The notes beneath the pieces are model-generated. The model was not told the origin of the DNA and did not search any database. It was given only the letters and a program-made list of their open reading frames with translations. Below are positions 25,855-35,319 of a stretch of 64,000 nucleotides of DNA, piece after piece. Both the position numbers and the translations under genes were made by a program. Each line of letters starts with the position of its first letter. Positions within the stretch are counted from its first letter, which is position 1. The DNA lies in the NCBI RefSeq assembly GCF_007860175.1, contig NZ_SJPX01000002.1, positions 1,240,001-1,304,000 on the forward strand, written 5' to 3'. This DNA is from Rubripirellula reticaptiva. GTDB taxonomy: Bacteria > Planctomycetota > Planctomycetia > Pirellulales > Pirellulaceae.

Positions 25855-28182
25855 CTACAGCTTTTCGACTTTGTCGGCACATTTCAGCATCGAAGCGCCG
25901 TAGTACGGATTGCGAACCGCGTCATCGGATTGAAGCCACGACGCACCGCGACCCTCGAAGGCCATCGGACAATGAAGCTCATAAAGTGTTTCGTCAGTCG
26001 GCAGCCCGAACATTCGCTGCAGGCTCAACATCTGTTCGGACAGCAACGCGAACCCGCTCCGCAAGGCGGAGAGATCATTCGCCTTCTGCAATCTTGCAAT
26101 GATCTCGGACAAGTCGCGTTTTTCTTTGCTCCACATTCCGACCGCTTTGGATTCAGAAACGATCGGCGCCAATGAAGCCAAACGTTGATGCAACGGTTCG
26201 ACGGCTTGCTTCGCCGCATCCAAATCGTCGGCCGCGAGTGCTTGGCTGAGTGCCAAGTAGGGAGCGACGAAGCCGTTCAGTTGTCCAACGACCTCCGGCG
26301 GAGCATCCATGTTCGCCATGGCCGGCATCTGCATCTCGTCATGTGACATCGGCAACGGAAACTGGCCCTTCATCTGATTGACGTGCTGGCGAGTTAACGC
26401 GAATACCCGGTCGGCTTCACGCATGGATTTGACTTCGCGACCTTCGGTGACGTCATTGCGAAGCAACATCGCAACCTCGAGCCACTGCGGTCGCATTTGA
26501 GGACCGATCAAGTCTGCCGGCACTGCCTCAACAGTTTGTCCCAGTCGTTCGTAGCTTGCACGCATCTCTGCGAGGTTCGCCGCTTCGACCTTTTCCTGAA
26601 TCGTTTTGTATTGCTCAACGAGGCTCTGCATCGCATCGCGTGCTGCTGGCACCAACTCCATCGGACTCGCGTCCATCGCCACGCCTTCGTCCGCCTTTGG
26701 CATTTCCATGCCGCCGTGATTGTGTCCACCGCCACCGCCACCTTGCGGCGTCATCATCGAGGGCTTTGCGGAAATCTGCAGCGCACTGTCGAGTTTGAAG
26801 TTGCCGTTGGTCACCACCAAGTCGCCTTCGTCGAGACCGGCTTTGACGAGATAGAAATCGCCGGCTCGCGGACCGATCACAATCTCGCGACCCTCGTAAG
26901 TCGGCTTATCAGCATCGGGAACCTGGATGTAAACGATCGCTCGCGTTCCGGTAAGCAACACAGCCTTCACCGGCACGATCAACGGCTTCGCGGCGTTCGT
27001 CGGCTCGGCGGTGACGTACCCGAGCGATTCGGCTCGCACCAACGGCATACCGCAAATGTCACAGTCACCCGGCTGGTCTTTGATGATTTCCGGGTGCATC
27101 GGACTGATCCACTTTCCCGCCAGCGAAGCGCTCAGCACTCGACCGCCAGCCGCGATGTCGCTCTGCACAATCGCACGCACGAACATTTCCGGTTTCAAGC
27201 GACCATCGTCGTTCGGCACGTTGACTCGGACCTTCACCGTTCGTGTGTCCTCGTTCAGCACCGGATCAATAAACGCGATTCGGCCGCGGAACACTTCGCC
27301 TGGATACGCTTCCGTCGTGAACTCGACGTCTTGCCCATACCGCAACCAAGCCAGGTCCGATTCGTAAGCATCCATCTGAACCCACAAGACGTTCAAGTCA
27401 GCAACGGTGTAGATACGGTCGCCAGTTTGAACGCGGTCGCCTTCTTGCTTGTTCTTTGCAACCACTACACCCCCGACGGGCGAATAGATCGTTACGGTTT
27501 CGGAAGACTTGCCGCGTTGTTCAATGGTTTGAATTTGCTTCGTCGTCAAACCGAGCAAACGCAGTTTCTCGCGAGCGGACTCGGCAAGATCGAGTGGTTT
27601 GATTAATCGTGAGGTACTCAGCAGTCGATCACGCTTGGTCACCGCCAGCAGTTCTTCTTGTGCGGTGTAGAGCGACTCGCTGTAGATTTGCACCATGTGA
27701 TCGCCCTTGTTGACTTCGACGCCGGTGAAGTCAACGAACATGCGTTCTAAGCGACCAGGAACCCAAGCTGTGATGTGTGCGAGGCGTGTTTCGTCGTAAT
27801 CAACCTTGCCCACCATGCGTACTTCGGATGTCACGTATTGCCGGCGCACGGGACTGACCTGCACGTTCATCAAGCTCTTGATTTCAGAACTGATCGAAAC
27901 GGTGCGAACTCCGTCTGCCGATTCTCTGACTGGAACCAAATCCATCCCGCAGATCGGACAACTGCCCGGCCCGTCACGACGTATTTGGGGATGCATCGAG
28001 CAAGTCCAAATCGACGGCTTACTTTGCATTGCCTCCAAGTTCGACGTAGCGGAAGTCGGAGAGACTTTCGGCTCATTCGAGCCGCCGCTAAACCAAGATG
28101 CGACGAAGATACCGAGCACCACAAACGCCACCGCTTGTGCAATCCAGAGTTTTCCGCGGTGTCGTTTGAAGAATTCGTTCAT
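25855..28182 (-). CDS. cusB: CusB-type RND periplasmic adaptor with two metal-binding modules (system 2)
   Basis: 775 residues. A membrane anchor at ~14-32, a first metal module (WTCSMHP...CPICGMDL) at ~58-85, adaptor hairpin and barrel domains, and a second module (WISPMHP...CDICGMPL) at ~355-385. A His/Gly-rich stretch (GGGGGHNHGGMEM) follows near 490. The C-terminal ~280 residues are helical, contain MSHDEMQMP Met clusters and end with a Cys motif (LHCPMAFEGRG). The gene is 9 bases after the anti-sigma-like gene, so these are one operon. Confidence 0.93.
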   Translation of the reverse strand: MNEFFKRHRGKLWIAQAVAFVVLGIFVASWFSGGSNEPKVSPTSATSNLEAMQSKPSIWTCSMHPQIRRDGPGSCPICGMDLVPVRESADGVRTVSISSEIKSLMNVQVSPVRRQYVTSEVRMVGKVDYDETRLAHITAWVPGRLERMFVDFTGVEVNKGDHMVQIYSESLYTAQEELLAVTKRDRLLSTSRLIKPLDLAESAREKLRLLGLTTKQIQTIEQRGKSSETVTIYSPVGGVVVAKNKQEGDRVQTGDRIYTVADLNVLWVQMDAYESDLAWLRYGQDVEFTTEAYPGEVFRGRIAFIDPVLNEDTRTVKVRVNVPNDDGRLKPEMFVRAIVQSDIAAGGRVLSASLAGKWISPMHPEIIKDQPGDCDICGMPLVRAESLGYVTAEPTNAAKPLIVPVKAVLLTGTRAIVYIQVPDADKPTYEGREIVIGPRAGDFYLVKAGLDEGDLVVTNGNFKLDSALQISAKPSMMTPQGGGGGGHNHGGMEMPKADEGVAMDASPMELVPAARDAMQSLVEQYKTIQEKVEAANLAEMRASYERLGQTVEAVPADLIGPQMRPQWLEVAMLLRNDVTEGREVKSMREADRVFALTRQHVNQMKGQFPLPMSHDEMQMPAMANMDAPPEVVGQLNGFVAPYLALSQALAADDLDAAKQAVEPLHQRLASLAPIVSESKAVGMWSKEKRDLSEIIARLQKANDLSALRSGFALLSEQMLSLQRMFGLPTDETLYELHCPMAFEGRGASWLQSDDAVRNPYYGASMLKCADKVEKL

Positions 28183-28191
28183 GAGTTCGCT

Positions 28192-29103
28192 CTAGATTTT
28201 GTCCAACCAGGTCACTAGCTTCGTCACTTCGTCTTGGTCGCGAACGCCGACGGCAGTGACGCTTCGAGAACCTTGCCTCCAAGTTGCCGCAATACTGGAA
28301 TCGAGATCAACAAGGCAGCAATCTTTGTCACCACATGTTGCCATACTCTGGGGGCGATCGCCAAACCAAGCCGTCTCTTCGTCATCGTGTTCAAACAGAA
28401 CCAGTGTCGAACCGTCACTTCGTTTGCAAACCGCCTTCACGCAAGTGCAACAAGGCATCTTCAACACGCTAGTCGACGCCAAGGAATAGCCCTCGGGCAA
28501 TCCACCCGAGACAATGGGTCGATAGCCGACCAACTTCACGGCTCTCTCCGCGTCGACTGTCTCACCGTCGTACTTGGTGAGCAGCATCTGTTCCGCTCCG
28601 TCTGGATCGCTGGGCAGTTTCTGCAAATAGTCGTCCATCACCACGGCGAACTCAGCCATGTGTTCGGCAGACATTTCATCATCATGCGAATGCCCATCTC
28701 TGCCGTGCGTCGCCATCGCACCACCGCCTGCCATGTCGTGATTGTTTCCGCCGCCGTACCACAGTCCTGCACCCAACAGCACCAAAACGGACGCCGCCAT
28801 CGACACCAGCCCAGCACCATATGGCGACTCGCGAACCCAAAGACTGAATCGCTTCGACAATGTTACCGGTTCGGCGGCTGTTGGCAGCTCACGTTCGATG
28901 CGTTGCCACAGATCAGACGGTTTTGCCGGGAAGGAAGTTTGAGCGAAAGCCGAGCCGAGTGACTCAAACGCACTCAGCTCTGCCGCACACGATTCGCATG
29001 ACTCAACGTGTTCCGCCACAGTATCCGCTTGTCCAGCCGCAAGCTCGCCGTCGTGATAAGCCGACAGGTATGGCTGCACCGTTTTGCAATCGTTGGATGA
29101 CAT
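28192..29103 (-). CDS. Zinc-finger anti-sigma-like membrane protein with Cys-rich C-terminus
   Basis: 303 residues. The N-terminus is a zf-HC2 anti-sigma domain (His and CESC at ~17-39). One membrane helix is at ~92-115, followed by a His/Asp-rich loop (HGRDGHSHDDEMS). The extracytoplasmic domain carries PCCTCVKAVC and CGDKDCC. The layout suggests a transmembrane anti-sigma factor that senses metal outside the membrane and controls an ECF sigma factor. No sigma gene precedes it; the nearest is at 18069-18629. It heads the cusBA 2 operon (GAGAGGG before the ATG). Confidence 0.78.
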   Translation of the reverse strand: MSSNDCKTVQPYLSAYHDGELAAGQADTVAEHVESCESCAAELSAFESLGSAFAQTSFPAKPSDLWQRIERELPTAAEPVTLSKRFSLWVRESPYGAGLVSMAASVLVLLGAGLWYGGGNNHDMAGGGAMATHGRDGHSHDDEMSAEHMAEFAVVMDDYLQKLPSDPDGAEQMLLTKYDGETVDAERAVKLVGYRPIVSGGLPEGYSLASTSVLKMPCCTCVKAVCKRSDGSTLVLFEHDDEETAWFGDRPQSMATCGDKDCCLVDLDSSIAATWRQGSRSVTAVGVRDQDEVTKLVTWLDKI

Positions 29104-29290
29104 AACCCTCTCATTCTCTGTGAGACGCTTCTGCTGATGTGTTTTTGGATGCCCGAAGTCGACGTTTCTTCACGCATTTAGACCAAATAGAAGAATTCTT
29201 GTCGCGCCGCGTGAAGAAAGCGACCGCCCACGCATCCAAATGCACGTCAATCGAAAAACCCGCCCTCCTCATCCGCGAAGGCAAAACCCC

Positions 29291-29704
29291 ATGCGACGCT
29301 CAAAACTCATTCCTATCCTACTCTGCGGGCTACTCATTCTCGGAATCTACGGGTGCAATTCGCCTGAACCCGATCCAGTGACTCTACCCACGACTCCTGC
29401 CAGCGACACGGCCGAGGACCATGCCGAACATGAGCATGACGACCACGCCGATCACGATCACGGCGACACCGCCGATGCCGATTCGTCGATGGCCAAGATG
29501 ATGTCGGGTTTGAAAGAGCTATCGCCGGAAGATCACAAGTCTGCCATGGCCCAACACATGTGCCCCGTCAGCGGCGAGATGTTGGGAACGATGGGAGCCC
29601 CTGAGAAAGTTGACGTGAATGGCAACTCCGTCTGGATTTGCTGTGACGGCTGCAAAGACAAACTGCTCGCCGCACCCGACAAGTACCTCGCGAAGTTGAA
29701 GTGA
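29291..29704 (+). CDS. His-rich lipoprotein with one CPV-CCxGC cassette
   Basis: 137 residues from the ATG at 29291, which begins a lipoprotein signal (lipobox GIYGC). A His/Asp-rich segment (HEHDDHADHDHGD) is followed by one metal-binding cassette: MCPVSGEMLG, then WICCDGCKDK, then PDKYL. The longer frame from 29240 adds an Arg/Pro-rich leader without merit. It is divergent from the anti-sigma/cusBA 2 operon, across a 187-base gap that should hold both promoters. Likely an envelope copper/silver-binding protein. Confidence 0.7.
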   Translation: MRRSKLIPILLCGLLILGIYGCNSPEPDPVTLPTTPASDTAEDHAEHEHDDHADHDHGDTADADSSMAKMMSGLKELSPEDHKSAMAQHMCPVSGEMLGTMGAPEKVDVNGNSVWICCDGCKDKLLAAPDKYLAKLK

Positions 29705-29738
29705 TTGGCACCGACTGAGTCTACTAACGAAAGCACCA

Positions 29739-30410
29739 ATGGCCACGACTGAATTTCTGAAACGGGTTTTCTCGATGCGACCCACAAGCACTCTTCAAAG
29801 TGCTTTGAGTGTCTACGACGACTACGTGTTCGATAAACGCTATCAACTTGACACTCGATCCGAGGTCGCCATCGACGACCTGGACATCAGTCAAGAAGAC
29901 AAGGAGCATGCCGACAAATACAAACCGACTCGCGCGAGATACTTTCGCAAGATCATGGAGAAAGTCGATCTCCCCCGCGATGGAGTGTTCGTCGATGTTG
30001 GATGCGGCAAGGGCCGAATCCTGTTGCTCGCTGCGGAGCAGGGATTTGACCAAGTCGTCGGTTTAGAAATCTCGCCTGGCTTGTGTCAGATCGCAGAGCG
30101 AAACGTCGCGACCTTCAAAGAAGCGAAGCCCAAAACGGGTTCGATTAAAGTCGTCTGCACCAATATCCTCGACTATCAGATGGACGGAAGCGAAACCGTC
30201 TTCTTTCTGTATTCACCGTTCGGCTGCTCGGTAACAGAGCGATTTCTCGAGATGATACGGCAGTCGCTCAAGGATCATCCGCGAGACTTGTGTCTTATCA
30301 TCGACGAATTCCGCTTCCCCAAATTACTTGTCAACGATCACTACTTCGAGCAATCGCTAATTTACAAGTACGGGGCAGCCGTATTCCATGTGTATTCTCA
30401 CGTCAGCTAA
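29739..30410 (+). CDS. Class I SAM-dependent methyltransferase
   Basis: 223 residues. The SAM loop is intact (FVDVGCGKGRILLLAAE at ~82-98), with an acidic motif II (GLEISP) and a motif near NILDYQ. No membrane or signal sequence, so cytoplasmic. The substrate is unknown. It lies between two secreted metal-cassette genes on the same strand with short gaps, which suggests one transcript. Whether it serves metal resistance is not visible. Confidence 0.78.
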   Translation: MATTEFLKRVFSMRPTSTLQSALSVYDDYVFDKRYQLDTRSEVAIDDLDISQEDKEHADKYKPTRARYFRKIMEKVDLPRDGVFVDVGCGKGRILLLAAEQGFDQVVGLEISPGLCQIAERNVATFKEAKPKTGSIKVVCTNILDYQMDGSETVFFLYSPFGCSVTERFLEMIRQSLKDHPRDLCLIIDEFRFPKLLVNDHYFEQSLIYKYGAAVFHVYSHVS

Positions 30411-30459
30411 CGCAAGACTGATTACCTTTCCCTCGACCTTTTCCCGAATGCAACTTCCC

Positions 30460-31368
30460 ATGAAACGACAACTCTTTGCAGCCGCTTGTACAGCAGCTTT
30501 GCTGGTGACACCTCAATTCGTGATCGCGCAGGAAGCAGCCGCACCGCACGATCACGCGCATGACCACTCCGCACACGACCACGCTGGCCACAGCCATGCC
30601 GCCGATGCAACTGGCCCACATGGTGGCACCGTTCAAACCGTTGGCGACAGCAGAATCGAAACGGTGATCGTCGAAAAGGGAATCATGTTCATGATCCTTG
30701 GCCAGAACGATCAACCCATCGCACCACCCGACGCGACAGGAAATCTGAGACTACGAATCGGCGAAGGTAAAAAGGAATACACCTACGAACTCAAGACGCT
30801 CAAGAACCTCGCCATCGGAGTCGGTGTGGACCTTTCCAAAGTCGTCGATCAACCACTACACATGAACGTCCGTATCACCAAAGTCGGCACGGAACCACTG
30901 ATCTTCCACGCCATGGGTAAACTCGCCAGCGGCAAGCTATCCGACGAATTGCTCATCAGCCTGCAAGCCACCTGTCCCGTCAGCGGCCAACCGCTCGGCA
31001 GCATGGGCAAGCCACCCAAGATCACGATCGGTGACAAGTCGCTCTTCGTCTGCTGTGCGGGCTGCACGAAGAAAGTCGAAGCCTCACCCGACCAGTACCT
31101 CACAAAGTACTACACCGCCAAAGGCGAACAGGTGCGCGAAGGCGTCTTCAAATCCACGCTTGCCGATGCTGCCGCAATCGCCGCACAGAAAACCTGTCCC
31201 GTGATGGATGAACCGCTGGGCGGCATGGGCGTCCCAGGTAAAGTCAGCGTCAACGGAAAAGCCGTCTACATCTGCTGTCCTGGCTGTGCCAAAAAGCTGG
31301 TCGCCGAACCAGACAAGTACCTCGCGGCCCTCAAAGCCAAGGGAATCACTCCGCCGGTTTTCCAATAG
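30460..31368 (+). CDS. Secreted His-rich protein with two CPV/M-CCxGC cassettes
   Basis: 302 residues from the ATG at 30460, which begins a signal peptide (LFAAACTAALLVTPQFVIAQ). A His-rich section (HDHAHDHSAHDHAGHSHA) and a ~110-residue domain like that of the 5945-7333 protein follow. Two metal cassettes end the protein (TCPVSGQPLG...VCCAGCTKK and TCPVMDEPLGG...ICCPGCAKK). It is a shorter paralog of the four-cassette protein. Periplasmic copper/silver binding for efflux system 2 is likely, by inference. Confidence 0.73.
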   Translation: MKRQLFAAACTAALLVTPQFVIAQEAAAPHDHAHDHSAHDHAGHSHAADATGPHGGTVQTVGDSRIETVIVEKGIMFMILGQNDQPIAPPDATGNLRLRIGEGKKEYTYELKTLKNLAIGVGVDLSKVVDQPLHMNVRITKVGTEPLIFHAMGKLASGKLSDELLISLQATCPVSGQPLGSMGKPPKITIGDKSLFVCCAGCTKKVEASPDQYLTKYYTAKGEQVREGVFKSTLADAAAIAAQKTCPVMDEPLGGMGVPGKVSVNGKAVYICCPGCAKKLVAEPDKYLAALKAKGITPPVFQ

Positions 31369-31415
31369 GAGGCTGCATAGAGATGACGGCCTGCGGTGGC
31401 AATTAGCCGAATTCG

Positions 31416-32414
31416 CTAAACCGAGATTCTCTCAACGATGTTGCGTGTGACTTTTCGCTGGCGACGATCGTACAAGCGAGTTGTTCGCGGGTCCGCATGG
31501 CCGGCTAGTTGCTGAACTTCTTCGAGTGACACACCCTGGCTCAACAGATCAGTGATCGTGGCGACTCGAAACGAGTGCGGTGAAAGCCGGTTCGGCAGCC
31601 CAGCGTCACGAATGCGACGTTTCACCATGCGACTCATGTCGTTTGCCGACATCGCCTTGTCGGTCAATTGTTTGGTGCGTCGAATCGTTGTTCGGAAAAG
31701 GGGAGTCTTGTCGCTCGCGTTGCTGAGTCCTGCCACTCGCATGTATTCCGCGATGTACTGCTGCAAATCATGTCGAACCGGAATCTCTCGTTGCTTGCCG
31801 CCTTTTTCATTGAAACGCAAACAGTATTGTTCCCCGGCGTCCACGAAATCACGCCGCCGAAGTTTTGCAATCGCACCCACTCGGGCGGCTGTGTAAATCA
31901 AGATTGCAATGATGGCTCGGTCGCGATAGCCGACAGCAGAAGAAACGTTGATGCTACGAAGTAGCTTGCGAGCCTGCTGAATCGTAATCTCTGGTGTTTT
32001 GCCTTCAACGACCTGCAATCTCTCTCCACGAACCGACGCAGCTGGATTCAAGACCACGACATGCCTCGTGACCAGAGTGTCAAAGAAATGACGAAGTGCA
32101 GCCAGATGCAACTTCTTCGTCGCGGGAGCATAGTCGAGCGAATCGAGATAGTCGCCGACATCGCGAGGGCTAACATTCGGAAGTTGCCGACCAAGTCCGT
32201 CGCAATGCTTAAGAAACTGACGCACCGCGCGACCATAGGCATCGCGGGTGTGGGGATTGCGAATCTTGCCGTAAATGAACTCCTCCCAGGCAAACTGAGC
32301 ACTGGGACCAGCCTTGGCGACCAAAACGGGCAACTCGTCGCCGGATGACGCGGACACCACTTGAGTCTCGTCGTTGACTAACAAAGCAATTGATTTAGTT
32401 GGCAAGTCTTCCAT
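31416..32414 (-). CDS. Tyrosine recombinase/phage-type integrase
   Basis: 332 residues from the ATG at 32414. It has an N-terminal SAM-like DNA-binding domain (~40-130) and a catalytic domain with ARVGAIAKLRRRDF (first Arg), HSFRVAT (His-x-x-Arg), LAGHADPRTTRLY (His and nucleophile Tyr). All catalytic residues are present. No tRNA adjoins it, and no matching att repeats were recognised. It marks an accessory segment between the metal genes and the tetrapyrrole operon, and could serve a second, older element than the island at tRNA-Leu. Confidence 0.9.
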   Translation of the reverse strand: MEDLPTKSIALLVNDETQVVSASSGDELPVLVAKAGPSAQFAWEEFIYGKIRNPHTRDAYGRAVRQFLKHCDGLGRQLPNVSPRDVGDYLDSLDYAPATKKLHLAALRHFFDTLVTRHVVVLNPAASVRGERLQVVEGKTPEITIQQARKLLRSINVSSAVGYRDRAIIAILIYTAARVGAIAKLRRRDFVDAGEQYCLRFNEKGGKQREIPVRHDLQQYIAEYMRVAGLSNASDKTPLFRTTIRRTKQLTDKAMSANDMSRMVKRRIRDAGLPNRLSPHSFRVATITDLLSQGVSLEEVQQLAGHADPRTTRLYDRRQRKVTRNIVERISV

Positions 32415-32612
32415 GGTGTAACCAAGCAAATGCTTTACGCATCGTCCACATCGGGAATCAGTCGATCGTGAACTTATCGGGCATCGGAGTTAGTAGCTCA
32501 TAACGTCCTTTGTGATGCGTTACTTTGCCCCAGCAGAAAAGGAATAGCAACGTAATTTGGACGTGCCAGGTGCACCCTGCAAGCCAAACGGATCTCGCTA
32601 CTTGCAATTCTT

Positions 32613-33908
32613 TCACGAAGAGTGGCCGTCGAGGTGAGCGACCACTGAGGGAACTTCGACGAAGCAGTCCAACTGTGTCGGAGACTCGGAATTGAAGTAG
32701 TTCATCGCACGCTCCAACTCGTCAGATCCCGTTGTCGGTGAATCATTCGTCCTGATTCCGTGTGCCGAACCGATTTTCCAAGCGAGCAACACCGCGCTAT
32801 GCTCCAGTCGGTTGTTTTGAATGTTGTTCATTACAAGACGGGATTTGCATTGGTTGAGCGTCGCCAGTGCTTCACGAACTTGGCCATCTTTGGCCAGTGC
32901 GATCGACGCTACAAGATCAAACTTCGTCGACAAGATTGGTTGAGGCATAGTGAGATCTTCGGATTGCTCGTACATCGACAAAAAGCCTGGGAACTTTCTC
33001 TGAATATCAACGCTCGCACGCAAGTCTTTCGGCGTTCCTCGTTTAGCTAACACTCTTGCCAAGGCCATCATTTCGTGGTGAATAATTGATTCGATTTTCG
33101 CCTCCATCGAGCGATCATCCAATTTCCGGGCTAAGGCTTGAGCCCTTTTGAAATCCTTTATCGCTTTTTGATGTAGTGCTGCTTTCTTTTGAGATGCATC
33201 GGGGTTGGGGTCATCTTTGTCCCAGCAGGTAAATTTTCCCGGCACACGCTTGCGATTGAGCTGACCGCGAATGACAAGAAGCTCGATGAGTTGCTCATCA
33301 TTGGCACGTTTCTTCATCAGGGCGATTTGGCTGAGAGCGGAATCCAAAAGCCGATTGTGGTGGTTAACCCGAAGTCTTTCCGGATTTCCCATCAGTTGAT
33401 GCGTGGAGAATTCAACCAGGCAACTTAACAGGAAGCGAGATTCGTTCCAGAACAGATCTGACGTTCCCACGAAGGGCAACCATTGTGAAAAACGGGCATA
33501 CATGTTTGGCAATTGGTAGTCATCTATGACCGAATGACTCGACAAACCGGTTAGCTTCTTTTCCTTGCTGACACCTGGAAGCCAACCGTTGAAGACATTG
33601 GGTGATCTGAAGTATTGAGTCAGCCGATTGTGCTCTTGCAACTTGGTTTCAAAGAAAAACGATTCGTCGTTCTCAAACTTCAGACCAATTTTTTCAAGCA
33701 CGCTGCGATTTAGCAATCCAGATGAGAGGCCCTTGCGAAAAGTCTCAGGTGTGATTGTTCGATGACCCAACGTCCTCTTCGGAGTGATGATTCCTAGCTC
33801 AATGCATCGATCCCGAAAACCACGGTCGCCGCCATGTTTCGAAACCAAGACACGAAAACGTCTTTCATCGAAGTTGACTCGCTCGTCGGTCTTACGCTTG
33901 CCAGTCAT
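32613..33908 (-). CDS. Hypothetical helical-repeat protein
   Basis: 431 residues, no signal peptide. The N-terminal ~80 residues are basic and look like a helix-turn-helix region (TITPETFRKGLSSGLLNRSV). The rest is alpha-helical, TPR-like. A protein of similar size and layout (52371-53564) stands next to the other integrase. Function unknown; a regulator of the mobile element is one possibility. It is divergent from the ALA synthase operon across ~180 bases. Confidence 0.55.
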   Translation of the reverse strand: MTGKRKTDERVNFDERRFRVLVSKHGGDRGFRDRCIELGIITPKRTLGHRTITPETFRKGLSSGLLNRSVLEKIGLKFENDESFFFETKLQEHNRLTQYFRSPNVFNGWLPGVSKEKKLTGLSSHSVIDDYQLPNMYARFSQWLPFVGTSDLFWNESRFLLSCLVEFSTHQLMGNPERLRVNHHNRLLDSALSQIALMKKRANDEQLIELLVIRGQLNRKRVPGKFTCWDKDDPNPDASQKKAALHQKAIKDFKRAQALARKLDDRSMEAKIESIIHHEMMALARVLAKRGTPKDLRASVDIQRKFPGFLSMYEQSEDLTMPQPILSTKFDLVASIALAKDGQVREALATLNQCKSRLVMNNIQNNRLEHSAVLLAWKIGSAHGIRTNDSPTTGSDELERAMNYFNSESPTQLDCFVEVPSVVAHLDGHSS

Positions 33909-34092
33909 GTTGTCTTGTCGCCTAGTAAATCCGGAATCTGCACGTTAGCCCCCCACAAGTTGCCCTAGCACCAATGTTACCCAGTTTACCAGATGGCCAT
34001 TCAGATGGCGGTTTGAAGTAGTGACGGTAGGGTTGATCTCCAAAGCAAGGCCGAGAGTCCATCAAGATCCACGCCTCCACAAGAGAGACGCC

Positions 34093-35319
34093 ATGTCATT
34101 TACACGTAGACTCCGAGATTTAGTTCGCGAGTTGAAAGAAGCATCAACCTTCAGGGTGTTTTCCGAGGTCAACAGGATTGCCGGCGAGTTCCCTTTGATG
34201 CGTTCAAACGGCGGATCTGCCGATTTGGTCAACTGGGCTTCCAACGACTATCTCGCGATGGGCCAACACGAAACTGTCTTTCAGGCAACCCGCGACGCAC
34301 TGGAAGAGTTCGGAGTTGGGTCGGGCGGCTCACGAAATATCACTGGAACATCTCATCTTCACTGCGGACTTGAAAGCGAGTTGGCAAGACTTCACGGCAA
34401 AGAAGCCTCGCTCCTATTCTCCTCGGGTTACTGCGCCAATCGTGGTGCCCTTAGCACATTGGGCAAGCTATTCAGCGGTTCGGTTGAGTTTTTCTCTGAC
34501 AAAGCCAACCATGCGTCTCTGGTGCGAGGGATTCTTGCGACAGGTGAACGAAAATCCGTTTACAACCACAACGACCCTCAACACCTCGTCGAATGCCTAT
34601 CGCGGTCAACTGCTGAGGTCAAAGTTGTTGTATTTGAATCGCTGCACTCAATGGACGCTGACATTGCTGATGTTGAAACCATGCTTGATATTTGCGAGGA
34701 CTTTGGCGCGTTTTCGTTCGTTGATGAAGTCCATGCAGTCGGCGCTTACGGCCCTAAGGGTGCTGGGATTGCAGCCGCACAGGCTGTCAGCGCAAAGGCA
34801 ACAGTCGTAATGGGAACGCTCGGCAAAGCATTCGGTTGCTTTGGTGGCTACATTGCCGGAAACCGGGACACTATCGATGCAATCAGGAGCTACAGCGACG
34901 ATTTCATTTTCACAACGGCATTGCCGCCGCATGTGGTTGCTGGATGCCTAGCTTCAGTTCAGCATCTTTCTTCATCCAATGAAGAACGTGAACGTCTGCA
35001 TCAGAATGCGAGCCTGCTCGCGTCGGAGCTACAAACTGCGAATGTGCCGTATCTCGGAAAAGGCACGCACATCTTTCCGATCGTTTTCGGATCGGCAGAA
35101 CGCTGCAATGAAGCTCAGCGACGGCTGAGGTTGGAATTTGGAATGGAAGCGACGGCAATCAATCCTCCGTCGGTCGAAGCGGGTGCTTCGCGAATCCGGG
35201 TCGCGATCACATCGGCACATACCGAGTCAATGATCGCTGAATTCGTCGAAGCGATGAAGAGCGTTCACCAAGATTTGTCACCCACATCCTCAGCGAGCGT
35301 CAAGAATGAGAAGACTTAA
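34093..35319 (+). CDS. hemA: 5-aminolevulinate synthase (C4 pathway)
   Basis: 408 residues from the ATG at 34093; a GTG at 34021 is in frame but adds no conserved sequence. A PLP enzyme of the alpha-oxoamine synthase family that joins glycine and succinyl-CoA to ALA. The ALAS-specific signatures are present: GVGSGGSRNITGT, FFSDKANHASLVRGI, YNHNDPQHL, FESLHSMDADIA, DEVHAVGAYGPKGAG, and the PLP lysine K245 in GTLGKAFG. Related KBL and BioF lack the NHND and NHAS sets in this form. Its stop overlaps the next gene by 14 bases, so the hemA-hemC-hemB genes are one operon. Confidence 0.9.
   Translation: MSFTRRLRDLVRELKEASTFRVFSEVNRIAGEFPLMRSNGGSADLVNWASNDYLAMGQHETVFQATRDALEEFGVGSGGSRNITGTSHLHCGLESELARLHGKEASLLFSSGYCANRGALSTLGKLFSGSVEFFSDKANHASLVRGILATGERKSVYNHNDPQHLVECLSRSTAEVKVVVFESLHSMDADIADVETMLDICEDFGAFSFVDEVHAVGAYGPKGAGIAAAQAVSAKATVVMGTLGKAFGCFGGYIAGNRDTIDAIRSYSDDFIFTTALPPHVVAGCLASVQHLSSSNEERERLHQNASLLASELQTANVPYLGKGTHIFPIVFGSAERCNEAQRRLRLEFGMEATAINPPSVEAGASRIRVAITSAHTESMIAEFVEAMKSVHQDLSPTSSASVKNEKT

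Noticed and set aside
26497-27606. 369-codon plus-strand frame antisense to cusB 2
   Set aside because: It is a shadow of the CusB coding sequence, with His/Arg-rich composition and no domain or ribosome-binding site.
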